Shown: positions 15,764 through 22,633 of the stretch, piece by piece
Layout: every line of letters begins with the position of its first letter
Position numbering within the stretch: position 1 is the stretch's first letter
Assembly (NCBI GenBank): GCA_910587195.1
Contig: CAJUKL010000002.1
Location: forward strand, 58,865-86,483
Source: an uncultured Clostridia bacterium
GTDB taxonomy: Bacteria; Bacillota; Clostridia; Lachnospirales; Anaerotignaceae
Reading direction: 5' to 3'
Length of the DNA stretch: 27,619 nt
Translations under genes and position numbers: made by a program
The notes under the pieces: generated by a model
The model's input: only the letters and a program-made list of their open reading frames with translations
Database searches by the model: none
What the model was told of the DNA's origin: nothing

Positions 15764-15810
15764 ATCCCTATTTGATTCTCCTTTTTATCAATCAAATAGG
15801 GATTATTTTA
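15764..15810 (+). terminator. Terminator of the GrpE/Hsp70-like operon
   Basis: Perfect 14-bp arms ATCCCTATTTGATT (15764-15777) and its complement (15790-15803), 12-base loop, then TATTTTAT. It begins ten bases after the Hsp70-like stop codon. Confidence 0.85.
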
Positions 15811-15837
15811 TATCTTAAAAATAGAAAGGGTGAATCT

Positions 15838-16644
15838 ATGAAGCGGTGCAAAGGAATTTTATTTTTTGCCTTACTCACTGCAAGTTATTTATACTGGCAG
15901 GACAACGGAATTATGGTTACAAAATATTGCTACCAAAATAAAAAAGTACCATCTTCTTTTTCTGGCTATCGCATTTTACAATTATCTGATTTACAAAATA
16001 AAGTATTTGGCAAACATCATAAAAAAATTGTTTCAGTGATACAAAAACAAAAACCAGACTGTATTGTAATTACTGGTGACTTATTAGATAGAAATCGGAC
16101 AAACATAGATTCTGCAACAGAACTTATTTCCTATCTTGTTAAAATTGCACCTGTTTATTATGTTTCCGGAAATCATGAACATCAGTCTGGAAAATATCAT
16201 GATTTACTTCCTCTTTTAAAGGAAAATGGTGTTTTTATTTTAGAAAATAACAAAGAAACCATTACAAAAGGAAATGAAAAAATTTCTCTTTTGGGAATTA
16301 AAGACAAGTCTGTTAATGCAAACTATCAAAAAGTATTATCTGTTTTATCGAAAGCAGAACAAACAGAGTTTCAAATATTACTTTCTCACAGACCAGAATT
16401 ACTTTCTGTTTACAGTCAATATGATATAGATGTTGTATTTGCAGGTCACGCACATGGCGGACAAATTCGTATTCCCTATATTGGTGGAATTTTTGCACCA
16501 CACCAAGGTTTTTTCCCAAAATATACCAGTGGTATGATAACAAAAAACCATACCACAATGATAGTAAGTAGGGGATTGGGAAATAGTACCTTTCCTTTTC
16601 GTATCCATAATAGACCAGAACTTGTTATTTTAACCTTAGAATAA
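15838..16644 (+). CDS. Membrane-anchored metallophosphoesterase (YkuE/YaeI-like)
   Basis: A 268-residue calcineurin-like phosphoesterase with one N-terminal membrane segment (GILFFALLTASYLYW), so the catalytic domain should lie outside the cell or at the membrane. Metal-site motifs: LSDLQN, ITGDLLDRN, SGNHEH, LLSHRPE and FAGHAHGGQIRIP, in the usual order. The first motif is normally D-x-H; here His is Gln. The family acts on phosphodiester or lipid-linked substrates such as UDP-diacylglucosamine-like lipids; the substrate here is unknown. I chose ATG 15838 (AAAGGGTG upstream) over ATG 15772, which lies inside the preceding terminator. Confidence 0.88.
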   Translation: MKRCKGILFFALLTASYLYWQDNGIMVTKYCYQNKKVPSSFSGYRILQLSDLQNKVFGKHHKKIVSVIQKQKPDCIVITGDLLDRNRTNIDSATELISYLVKIAPVYYVSGNHEHQSGKYHDLLPLLKENGVFILENNKETITKGNEKISLLGIKDKSVNANYQKVLSVLSKAEQTEFQILLSHRPELLSVYSQYDIDVVFAGHAHGGQIRIPYIGGIFAPHQGFFPKYTSGMITKNHTTMIVSRGLGNSTFPFRIHNRPELVILTLE

Positions 16645-16719
16645 TTACATAAAAATTTTTTGCAAGAATTATTCTTTTATAAAATGTACAATATTTTTTA
16701 TACCATTACCCTAATTAAC

Positions 16720-17000
16720 TGACACTCCCATGCCTAAAGGCATGGGGTTCTTAATTACATAAACTTCTAAATATACTCGAAAGCATATAAAACTAATCTA
16801 CTTCATTAAGACTTTCACTATCAAAGATACCATTGTATCCATTAACGATAGTATAAGGCTCGCGTCAAAACCTTTTATTTTCATGGTTTTATTATACCAT
16901 TTCTTGTTCATAAAAGCAATATTAACATATACTAATCAAATATTGAAATAAAAAAAATGCTTTCATCCCCCCCTAAAGGAGTGGGCTTTTCGCATTTAGC
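16720..17000 (-). mobile_element. Internally deleted IS200/IS605-family element (remnant)
   Basis: The left boundary has the subterminal hairpin CCCATGCC-TAAA-GGCATGGG (16727-16746) followed by GTTCTTAATTA. The right boundary has a C-run/TAAA/GGAGTGGG hairpin (about 16974-16985) followed by CTTTTCGC. Both look like IS200/IS605 ends. Between them the minus strand carries a -10-like TATAAT and a short frame ending GYNGIFDSESLNEVD and TAG near 16800, which may be the last codons of tnpB. No transposase gene remains. It may be mobilised in trans. Element type is judged from the hairpin form, not from a database match. Confidence 0.55.
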
Positions 17001-17061
17001 TTGTAATAAAAATGTTGACATTAGTAATAAAATATGTTTAAATACACCTAAAAATGGAGAT

Positions 17062-17070
17062 TGCTATAAT
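17062..17070 (+). promoter_or_regulatory. Extended -10 promoter of the cyclophilin gene
   Basis: TG-C-TATAAT at 17062-17070, about 40 bases before the start codon. A second possibility is TTGACA near 17014 with TTAAAT 17 bases on. Confidence 0.55.
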
Positions 17071-17108
17071 AGAAAGTGGTATAGCAAAAAAGAGAAAGGA
17101 AGATATTA

Positions 17109-17639
17109 ATGATAAAAAATCCAATCGTTACCATTGAAATGGAAAATGGTGCTATCATAAAAGTAGAATTATATCCAGAAACTGCACCAAATACTGTAAA
17201 TAACTTTATTAGTTTAGTACAAAAAGGTTTTTATAATGGTTTGACATTTCACAGAGTTATCAAAGGATTTATGATTCAAGGCGGCTGTCCAGAAGGAACC
17301 GGAACGGGAGGCCCTGGTTATCAAATTATTGGCGAATTTGATTATAATGGGATTACCAACACACTTAGACATGAAGCAGGTGTTATTTCTATGGCACGTT
17401 CTATGATGCCAAATTCTGCTGGCTCTCAATTTTTTATTATGCATGAAGATTCTCCTCACTTAGACGGACAATATGCTGCCTTTGGTAAAGTGGTTGAGGG
17501 AATGGAAGTAGTTAATGAAATTGCCACAGTAAAAACAGATAGAAATGATAAGCCTAAAAAACCACAGGTAATGAAAAATGTAACTGTTGAATTATTTGGA
17601 GAAACTTATCCAGAACCAGAACATTTTGAGGGATTTTAA
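17109..17639 (+). CDS. Peptidyl-prolyl cis-trans isomerase, cyclophilin type
   Basis: The 176-residue cytoplasmic cyclophilin catalyses proline isomerisation in protein folding. Typical motifs are present: PNTVNNFISLVQKGFYNGLTF, FHRVIKGFMIQGG with the catalytic Arg, GGPGYQIIGEF, SMARSMMPNSAGSQFFI and LDGQYAAFGKVVEGMEVV. No signal peptide or lipobox. AAAGGAAG precedes ATG 17109 and a terminator follows, so it is a single-gene unit. Similar to ppiB of other Firmicutes. Confidence 0.95.
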   Translation: MIKNPIVTIEMENGAIIKVELYPETAPNTVNNFISLVQKGFYNGLTFHRVIKGFMIQGGCPEGTGTGGPGYQIIGEFDYNGITNTLRHEAGVISMARSMMPNSAGSQFFIMHEDSPHLDGQYAAFGKVVEGMEVVNEIATVKTDRNDKPKKPQVMKNVTVELFGETYPEPEHFEGF

Positions 17640-17661
17640 ATTTATTTTCCGTTTGTGGAAA

Positions 17662-17697
17662 AACAGGAACATGGAATATTTTATGTTCCTGTTTTTT
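17662..17697 (+). terminator. Terminator after the cyclophilin gene
   Basis: AACAGGAACAT (17662-17672) pairs with ATGTTCCTGTT (17683-17693), followed by T residues. Confidence 0.9.
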
Positions 17698-17738
17698 CTT
17701 GTCCTAAAAAAAATACAACAAAAAATGATGAAAAATGC

Positions 17739-17767
17739 TTGCATTTTTAAAATAGGTATGCTATTAT
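17739..17767 (+). promoter_or_regulatory. Promoter of tRNA-Leu
   Basis: TTGCAT (17739-17744), 17-bp spacer and TATTAT (17762-17767), 26 bases before the tRNA. Confidence 0.6.
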
Positions 17768-17793
17768 AATGAAGCAGCAAATAAAAAGGGTAT

Positions 17794-17877
17794 GCGGATG
17801 TGGCGGAACTGGCAGACGCGCTGGACTCAAAATCCAGTTATGGTGACATAGTGTGGGTTCGATTCCCACCATCCGCA
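17794..17877 (+). tRNA. tRNA-Leu (anticodon CAA)
   Basis: An 84-nt tRNA with a long variable arm, as expected for Leu. Acceptor GCGGATG/CATCCGC, discriminator A; anticodon loop CTCAAAA places CAA at 17828-17830 (reads UUG); T-arm GTGGGTTCGATTCCCAC. CCA is not encoded. Confidence 0.97.
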
Positions 17878-17881
17878 TGGA

Positions 17882-17912
17882 AATGGTTTGATTCTTTCAA
17901 ACCATTTTTTTT
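17882..17912 (+). terminator. Terminator after tRNA-Leu
   Basis: AATGGTTTG (17882-17890) and CAAACCATT (17898-17906), 7-base loop, followed by a run of T residues. Confidence 0.92.
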
Positions 17913-17932
17913 ATCATTAAAAGAGGATAGTT

Positions 17933-18385
17933 ATGGAATTTAAAATTATTTTAAAAAATAAAAAACAGTTTCTGGATTTACTTTTATTGGCAGATGAACA
18001 GGAAAATAGAATTGATACTTATTTAGAAAGAGGAACTTTATTTGTATTATATGAAAAAAATATTCCGCAATGCGTTTGTGTTATCACACAAGAACAGGAG
18101 CATATTTATGAGATAAAAAATATTGCTGTACGAAACCAAAGGCAAGGTTATGGTAAAAAAATGTTAGAGTATATTTTTTATTATTATCGTAAAGTATGCC
18201 ATACCTTATTCGTAGGAACAGGAGATAGTCCTTTAACCGTCCCATTTTATAAACATTGCGGTTTTACTTATTCTCATACTGTCAAAAATTTTTTTATAGA
18301 ACATTATGAAAAACCTATCTTTGAATGTGGAATACAATTAGTAGATATGATTTATTTTAAAAAACAACTTCAATTAAAAGGGTGA
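17933..18385 (+). CDS. GNAT-family N-acetyltransferase
   Basis: The 150-residue protein has the GNAT fold signature: a strand around YEIKNIAVRNQRQGYGKKML, in which Q-R-Q-G-Y-G-K is the acetyl-CoA pyrophosphate-binding loop (motif A, about residues 67-75), and the C-terminal VPFYKHCGFTYSHTVKNFF (motif B, bulge after FY). The acceptor substrate cannot be read from the sequence. AGAGGATAG precedes ATG 17933; the gene stands behind the tRNA-Leu terminator and overlaps a convergent terminator at its end. Confidence 0.85.
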   Translation: MEFKIILKNKKQFLDLLLLADEQENRIDTYLERGTLFVLYEKNIPQCVCVITQEQEHIYEIKNIAVRNQRQGYGKKMLEYIFYYYRKVCHTLFVGTGDSPLTVPFYKHCGFTYSHTVKNFFIEHYEKPIFECGIQLVDMIYFKKQLQLKG

Positions 18386-18403
18386 CAAAACTGTCCCCTT
18401 TTA
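18376..18403. terminator. Bidirectional terminator between the acetyltransferase and the MORN lipoprotein
   Basis: AAAAGGG-TGACA and TGTCC-CCTTTT pair around a short loop, with A and T runs on both outer sides. It serves two convergent genes and overlaps the end of the acetyltransferase gene. Confidence 0.65.
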
Positions 18404-18407
18404 AAAA

Positions 18408-19271
18408 TTATTCTGTTACATTTGGCTGTAAAGACAAATAACTTACTGCTAAAGCAACATAAGTGTTATCTCCTTCTTTTATAGTATCTAAAGGAATACC
18501 AACTGCTAATTGTATCACACTATCTTCTTTTAAGTTATCAATATTTCCACGATAATATAAAAGATAATTTTCCTTTTTATCCTTATGAGAGGCCTCTATA
18601 TAAGCACCTCTTAACTCTGGCAAATTTTCAGGATTTTCTGTAATATCAAAAGTAGTGTGCTTGGAAATAGATAAATCAGAAAGAGAAATAAACTGATTTC
18701 CATATTTTTCTGCGTCATTACAAATTTCCTCATAAGTGATGTTTTCGTTAATAGGGAGTTGTTCCGGAGATTCTACTGGGAAATAATCTTTTTCACTTGT
18801 AAAAATTTCTTTTGCTTTTTGGTTAATGGTAAAATTACTACTTGGTAATGTTTGCATAAATTCAAAAAATTGTATGGTACTTGGGTGCCAAATATCACGG
18901 ACATAACTTCCTTGCTGCACCTGTCCATTTTGAAAAACAGTTTTTCCAGTTCCCTCAAAATGCCCTTCTACAAAATCTCCTTGATAATACCAACCTCTTT
19001 GGTCTTTATTTTGAGAAACAAATTTCCCTTTTCCATGAGGCAAACCATCTTTTGTTTCGCCGGCATAAGTTCCTTTCATATCCCCAAAAACGCAATTTAA
19101 AGTAATTTCCGTTGCGTTTTCCATATCCTGTTGTGCTTCTATTGCAAAATCTGTTATACTATTTTCAATATTATTTTCCTCTTGCGCTTCCACCTGATTG
19201 CAAGCAGAAAGAGTAGCAGAGAGGTTAAAAAGTAAAGCAGCAGAAAGAATAGCTGCAAAATATTTTTTCAT
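18408..19271 (-). CDS. Lipoprotein with MORN-like repeats
   Basis: A 287-residue protein with a lipoprotein signal (MKKYFAAILSAALLF..., lipobox LSAC at about 21-24), so it should be membrane-anchored outside the cell. Residues about 65-118 carry three MORN-type repeats: GTYAGETKDGLPHGKGKF, GWYYQGDFVEGHFEGTGK and GQVQQGSYV. The remaining C-terminal half, with a stretch ITYEEICNDAEKYGNQFISL typical of a small beta-barrel-like domain, is unassigned. A strong AAAGGAGG precedes ATG 19271. No neighbour suggests a pathway. Confidence 0.82.
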   Translation of the reverse strand: MKKYFAAILSAALLFNLSATLSACNQVEAQEENNIENSITDFAIEAQQDMENATEITLNCVFGDMKGTYAGETKDGLPHGKGKFVSQNKDQRGWYYQGDFVEGHFEGTGKTVFQNGQVQQGSYVRDIWHPSTIQFFEFMQTLPSSNFTINQKAKEIFTSEKDYFPVESPEQLPINENITYEEICNDAEKYGNQFISLSDLSISKHTTFDITENPENLPELRGAYIEASHKDKKENYLLYYRGNIDNLKEDSVIQLAVGIPLDTIKEGDNTYVALAVSYLSLQPNVTE

Positions 19272-19363
19272 TATTTTGTCCTCCTTTTTTGTTTTCTGTT
19301 ATAGTAGCATAAAAAGGGATAGATGAAAAGGGGGATTTTTTAAAGATGGGAGGTAGGAAAAAA

Positions 19364-19792
19364 ATGTCTATCTGTTTTTGTGCTAACTTACAACAAAAAT
19401 GTCTTAATCAAGAATTGCTATATCAAATTCTTTCAGAATACTGGTCAGAATATCAAATATTACAACAACAGGAAGAAAGATGTATCTTTTATAAAGGAAT
19501 GGAAAACGGTATTGCAGGTATTGCTTTTATCGAACAAAAAACATATCCTTATTCTATTTATATTTCCGATATTCTAGGAAAAGAGTATCATATAGCACAA
19601 TCTATCCTTTTTCTTATTGATAAAATGCAATATTCTATAGATACTTATCAAAAAATAATTGATTTTTGTATTTTTTTAAAAAGCAAAATAAATAGTAATT
19701 TATTACTCATTTCAGATGTTCATAATGAAATATGTTTTTTACATAAAAATGGAATTCTTTGGGCAGAAAATTCTTTTTTAAAAAATGAATAG
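19364..19792 (+). CDS. Protein of unknown function (142 aa)
   Basis: I do not recognise this protein. It is Cys- and Tyr-rich (MSICFCANLQQKCLNQ...), with no signal peptide. The middle strand-like segments (NGIAGIAFIEQKTYPYSIYISDI) and helical C-terminal half suggest a small globular cytoplasmic protein. ATG 19364 follows GGGAGGTAGG with good spacing and is preferred over ATG 19346, which overlaps that ribosome binding site. It is divergent from the MORN lipoprotein and convergent with tRNA-Thr. Confidence 0.7.
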   Translation: MSICFCANLQQKCLNQELLYQILSEYWSEYQILQQQEERCIFYKGMENGIAGIAFIEQKTYPYSIYISDILGKEYHIAQSILFLIDKMQYSIDTYQKIIDFCIFLKSKINSNLLLISDVHNEICFLHKNGILWAENSFLKNE

Positions 19793-19797
19793 TAATC

Positions 19798-19823
19798 AAA
19801 AAACCCCTTGAAATTTCAAGGGG
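19798..19823 (-). terminator. Terminator of tRNA-Thr(GGT)
   Basis: A perfect 20-bp palindrome CCCCTTGAAATTTCAAGGGG (19804-19823). The minus strand follows it with six T residues, so it terminates the tRNA transcript; it may also stop the convergent plus-strand gene. Confidence 0.88.
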
Positions 19824-19830
19824 CTTTACA

Positions 19831-19903
19831 AGCTGCTAACGGGATTTGAACCCGTGACCTCCGCCTTACCAAGGCGACGCTCTACCTACTGAGCCATAGC
19901 AGC
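19831..19903 (-). tRNA. tRNA-Thr (anticodon GGT)
   Basis: 73 nt on the minus strand. Acceptor GCTGCTA/TAGCAGC, anticodon loop TTGGTAA giving GGT (genomic 19868-19870), T-arm ACGGGTTCAAATCCCGT. CCA not encoded. Confidence 0.97.
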
Positions 19904-19942
19904 AAAGAAAAGAGAAAACTCTCTTTTCTCATCAACTTCTAT

Positions 19943-19971
19943 AGGATAACACATAATCAAGCAATCGTCAA
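19943..19971 (-). promoter_or_regulatory. Promoter of tRNA-Thr(GGT)
   Basis: On the minus strand TTGACG (19971-19966), 17-bp spacer, TATCCT (19948-19943). It begins a few bases after the sigH stop. A short inverted repeat (about 19907-19930) lies between it and the tRNA. Confidence 0.7.
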
Positions 19972-19977
19972 GTATTT

Positions 19978-20580
19978 CTAGTTCTTTTTTTCAAGATATT
20001 TTTCAATTTTCTTTTTCACTCTTTGCAAAGCATTATCAATAGACTTTTCGGGTTTTCCCACAATGCAAGAAATATCATAATATGTTTTACCACGAAGATA
20101 AAGAAGTAAAATTCTTTTTTCAAAATCGCTCAACATTTTAATAATTTGTGCTTCCATAAAATTTTTTTCTTCTCTGCCTATCAATAATGCTTCCGGATTT
20201 AAAATTTCTCCCCCCATCAATAAATCCATATAAGTTTCTTCAGAGTCCTCATCAAAGACAGGTCGATTTAACGAGATATAAGAATTTAAAGGGATATGTT
20301 TTTGTCTTGTAGCCATTTTAATAGCGGTAATCATTTGACGGTTAATACAAAGTTCAGCAAAGGCTCTAAAGGAAGAATTTTTATCTTTTTTAAAATCTCT
20401 TATTGCCTTATAAAGACCAATCATGCCTTCTTGAATAATATCTTCTGTATCAGCTCCAATTAAAAAATAAGTTCTTGCCCTTGTTTTGACCAGTGGCTTA
20501 TATTTCAGCAATAAATCTTCCTGTGCTCTTTTATCGCCCTGCTGCACCAACCTAACTAATTCTTCATCTTCTTGTTTCAT
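19978..20580 (-). CDS. sigH: RNA polymerase sigma factor SigH
   Basis: A sigma-70 family factor of 200 residues; in Bacillus and Clostridium SigH drives early stationary-phase and sporulation genes. Region 2 is clear (DTEDIIQEGMIGLYKAIRDF, then FRAFAELCINRQMITAI), followed by the SigH-like HIPLNSYISLNRP. Region 4 is the C-terminal LYLRGKTYYDISCIVGKPEKS with the recognition helix. I chose ATG 20580, 7 bases after GAGGG, over GTG 20586. It is the last gene in the conserved cluster after rae1 (18 bases). Having sigH suggests, but does not prove, a spore former. Confidence 0.93.
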   Translation of the reverse strand: MKQEDEELVRLVQQGDKRAQEDLLLKYKPLVKTRARTYFLIGADTEDIIQEGMIGLYKAIRDFKKDKNSSFRAFAELCINRQMITAIKMATRQKHIPLNSYISLNRPVFDEDSEETYMDLLMGGEILNPEALLIGREEKNFMEAQIIKMLSDFEKRILLLYLRGKTYYDISCIVGKPEKSIDNALQRVKKKIEKYLEKKN

Positions 20581-20598
20581 TTCCACACCCTCACATGT

Positions 20599-21123
20599 TT
20601 ATTTCTGCCTACGCAATGCTTCAATAAAATCCAAAGCGTCTTTATCAATATTATCTGCCAAAAGATTATTTTTAGGCGGTTTATTTTCTATGTACTTTTT
20701 ACGAATTTCTTTTGCTTCTGTCAAAACACGCTGACGCAATTCCTGTGCAGTAATTCGAATTGCTCCATTTCCCGATATAATCAACTGTTCCAAGGCATCA
20801 GAAGTTGCCACACTCACTTTATAATGGCGTGGTAAACGATGCACGGTTTTTTCAATAAAATGGTCTGCGGTTTCCGCTTCTTTTGTATATACCACAGAAA
20901 TATTGTGATAACGATATATTTTTCCCAAATTTCCCTTTACTAAATAAGCATCAAACACAACAATAATATTTGCTTTTTGACTTCCCTTGTAATTAGAAAG
21001 CATATCAAGGAGTTTTTGTCTGGCACTTTCCAAGCTTATGTCTACCAATTCTTTTAACTCCTGCCATGCATGTATCATATTATAGCCATCTACCAGCAAA
21101 AATTCTCTTGACAATATTGACAT
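20599..21123 (-). CDS. rae1: Rae1/YacP NYN-domain ribosome-associated endoribonuclease
   Basis: The 174-residue NYN (PIN-like) domain protein begins FLLVDGYNMIHAW, with Asp and Asn of the metal site, and continues through IVVFDAYLV, VVYTKEAETADHFIEK and VATSDALEQLII, the expected acidic set. B. subtilis Rae1 cleaves mRNA in the ribosomal A site. Position between rlmB and sigH matches Bacillus. The translation start is odd: the only good ribosome binding site (AAAGGAG, 21188-21182) is separated from ATG 21123 by a 56-nt inverted repeat. A TTG three codons in is another possible start. Confidence 0.92.
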   Translation of the reverse strand: MSILSREFLLVDGYNMIHAWQELKELVDISLESARQKLLDMLSNYKGSQKANIIVVFDAYLVKGNLGKIYRYHNISVVYTKEAETADHFIEKTVHRLPRHYKVSVATSDALEQLIISGNGAIRITAQELRQRVLTEAKEIRKKYIENKPPKNNLLADNIDKDALDFIEALRRQK

Positions 21124-21179
21124 CGTTATTGAAATATCATAAAAATTTACTTTTTACAATGCTGTATTTTTCAATAACG
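21124..21179 (-). repeat. Inverted repeat between the rae1 ribosome binding site and start codon
   Basis: On the minus strand CGTTATTGAAAAATA (21179-21165) pairs with TATTTCAATAACG (21136-21124), and TAAAAA/TTTTTA can extend the stem inside. It starts two bases after AAAGGAG and ends at the base before the rae1 ATG. When folded it would bring the ribosome binding site next to the start codon. Confidence 0.75.
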
Positions 21180-21245
21180 TTCTCCTTTCTTCAGAATATA
21201 ACATTACAGCCCATGCTAAAATATTAAAAACCTTAGGGATGTTGG

Positions 21246-21786
21246 TTTACACTTTATTCTGCAACCCTAAAACTCTACAAGCTTTTTGAAAAAAGCTTGA
21301 CCAAAAACTTTTTCTTTTGCTAACAGAACAAATTCTAAATTTTAACCGATGGTGGTCTGTTGTCGTTCATCTAAAACAACCATTCCACTCCAAAGCACAG
21401 CAGCAAAACGAAGTTTTGCACAAAGTTCTTTGCTAAGCTTTCTTTCTCCAACTTTTTTGAAAAAAGCTTGACCAAAAACTTTTTCTTTTGCTAATAGAAC
21501 AAATTCTAAGCTTTAACCGATGGTGGTCTGTTGTCGTTCATCTAAAATAAAACAACTATTTCACTCCAAAGCACAGTCATTAAAGTTCTTTGCTAAACTT
21601 TCTTTCCCCAACTTTTTTGAAAAAAAGTTGGACAAAAAACTTTTTCTTTTGCTAACAGAACAGATTCTAAATTTTAACCGATGGTGGTCTGTTGTCATTC
21701 ATCTAAAACAACCATTCCACTCCAAAGCACAGCAGCAAAACGAAGTTTTGCACAAAGTTCTTTGCTAAGCTTTCTTTCAAGAAAGC
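21246..21786 (-). repeat. Dispersed intergenic repeat, three tandem copies (R5-R7)
   Basis: On the minus strand, from the rlmB 3' end: unit 1 about 21786-21607, unit 2 about 21606-21447, unit 3 about 21446-21246. Each reads AAGAAAGC or AAGAAAGT, TTAGCAAAGAACTTT, then GTGCTTTGGAGTG, then GACAACAGACCACCATCGG, TTAGAATTTGTTCT and AGCAAAAGAAAAAGTTTT, and a hairpin: CCAACTTTTTT/AAAAAAGTTGG in the first, an imperfect form in the second, CAAGCTTTTTTC/AAAAAGCTTG in the third. Units 1 and 3 carry GCAAAAC-TTC-GTTTTGC, unit 2 lacks it. The end has a vestige of the tail (AAAGTGTAAACC). The array fills the rlmB-rae1 gap; no gene is seen. Confidence 0.85.
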
Positions 21787-22526
21787 GTAAAGCGTCTTTG
21801 ACGTACCACTTCATACATAAAAAGAGCACCTGCAACGGAAGCATTAAGAGAATCAATTTTTCCATACATTGGAACAGATACTGTAAAATCGCAATTTTCT
21901 TTTACAAGACGACTGACACCATCTCCTTCACTTCCAATAATAATCCCTAGTGGGCCTTTCAAATCTGTGTCAAAATAATCTAATCCTTTCATATCTGCAC
22001 AAGCAAACCATAATCCTTGTTTTTTTAACTGCTCCATTGTTTTAACAAGATTCGTTACCCTTGCAACAGGCATATATTCGATGGCTCCCGCAGAAGTTTT
22101 GCCCACAGTTGCATTTAAACCTACAGAACGACGTTTCGGAATAATAACGCCATGCGCACCAGCACACTCTGCACTTCGAATCAGTGCACCTAAATTATGT
22201 GGGTCTGTAATGCCATCTAACAGAATAATAAAAGGATCCTCTCCCTTTTGTCTTGCATTTTCTAAAATATCTTCTATTTCTGCATAATTATGCGCAGAAG
22301 CCAAAGCAATAACTCCTTGATGATTTTTAGTTTGAGAAAGCTCGTCCAATTTTTGACGGCTTACTTCTTGGATAACAATACCTTTTTGTGCAGCTTGCGC
22401 AATAATCCTTTTTATGGTTCCCTCTACATTGCCTTTTAATACAAATAATTTTTCAATATCTCTGCCACTTTTTAATGCCTCTAGTATGGCATTTCTTCCT
22501 TCTAATTGATTTTCGTTGACTTCCAA
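21777..22526 (-). CDS. rlmB: 23S rRNA (guanosine-2'-O-)-methyltransferase RlmB family (TrmH/SpoU)
   Basis: A SPOUT-class 2'-O-methyltransferase of 249 residues. N-terminal L30e-like substrate-binding part (NQLEGRNAILEALKSGRD onward), then the knotted SAM domain: LLDGITDPHNLGALIRSAEC (motif 1), LGIIIGSEGDGVSRLV (motif 2) and IDSLNASVAGALFMYEV (motif 3). TTG 22526 is chosen since AGAGGAG lies 7 bases upstream; GTG 22535 would overlap that site. Equivalent to yacO. After the usual VVRQRR the protein ends FTLS and a TGA located in the repeat hairpin, with a 7-bp duplication (ACGCTTT twice) at the junction. Confidence 0.93.
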   Translation of the reverse strand: MEVNENQLEGRNAILEALKSGRDIEKLFVLKGNVEGTIKRIIAQAAQKGIVIQEVSRQKLDELSQTKNHQGVIALASAHNYAEIEDILENARQKGEDPFIILLDGITDPHNLGALIRSAECAGAHGVIIPKRRSVGLNATVGKTSAGAIEYMPVARVTNLVKTMEQLKKQGLWFACADMKGLDYFDTDLKGPLGIIIGSEGDGVSRLVKENCDFTVSVPMYGKIDSLNASVAGALFMYEVVRQRRFTLS

Positions 22527-22584
22527 ACCATACACTCCTCTATATTTATATACGTATACCTTCCATAAAAAGTTTTATTTTTCA

Positions 22585-22622
22585 TTTGTGACAGAGAAAA
22601 CAAATATTTTCCCCATCACAAA
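22585..22622 (-). terminator. Hairpin between mrnC and rlmB
   Basis: Arms TTTGTGA/TCACAAA and, inside, GGGAAAA/TTTTCTC. No direct T-run follows on the minus strand, so it may be a processing or weak termination structure within the operon. Confidence 0.45.
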
Positions 22623-22633
22623 CAAAACACAAT

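Noticed and set aside
20584..20586. GTG start for sigH
   Set aside because: ATG 20580 is at the proper distance from GAGGG; the GTG would be too close to it.
21246..21786. CRISPR array or small-RNA array
   Set aside because: Units are 160-180 bp with no unique spacers, and match the dispersed repeat family elsewhere in the window.
21520..21950. Plus-strand open frames over the tandem repeats and the rlmB end
   Set aside because: They are made by the repeat sequence and by antisense of rlmB, and have no ribosome binding site.
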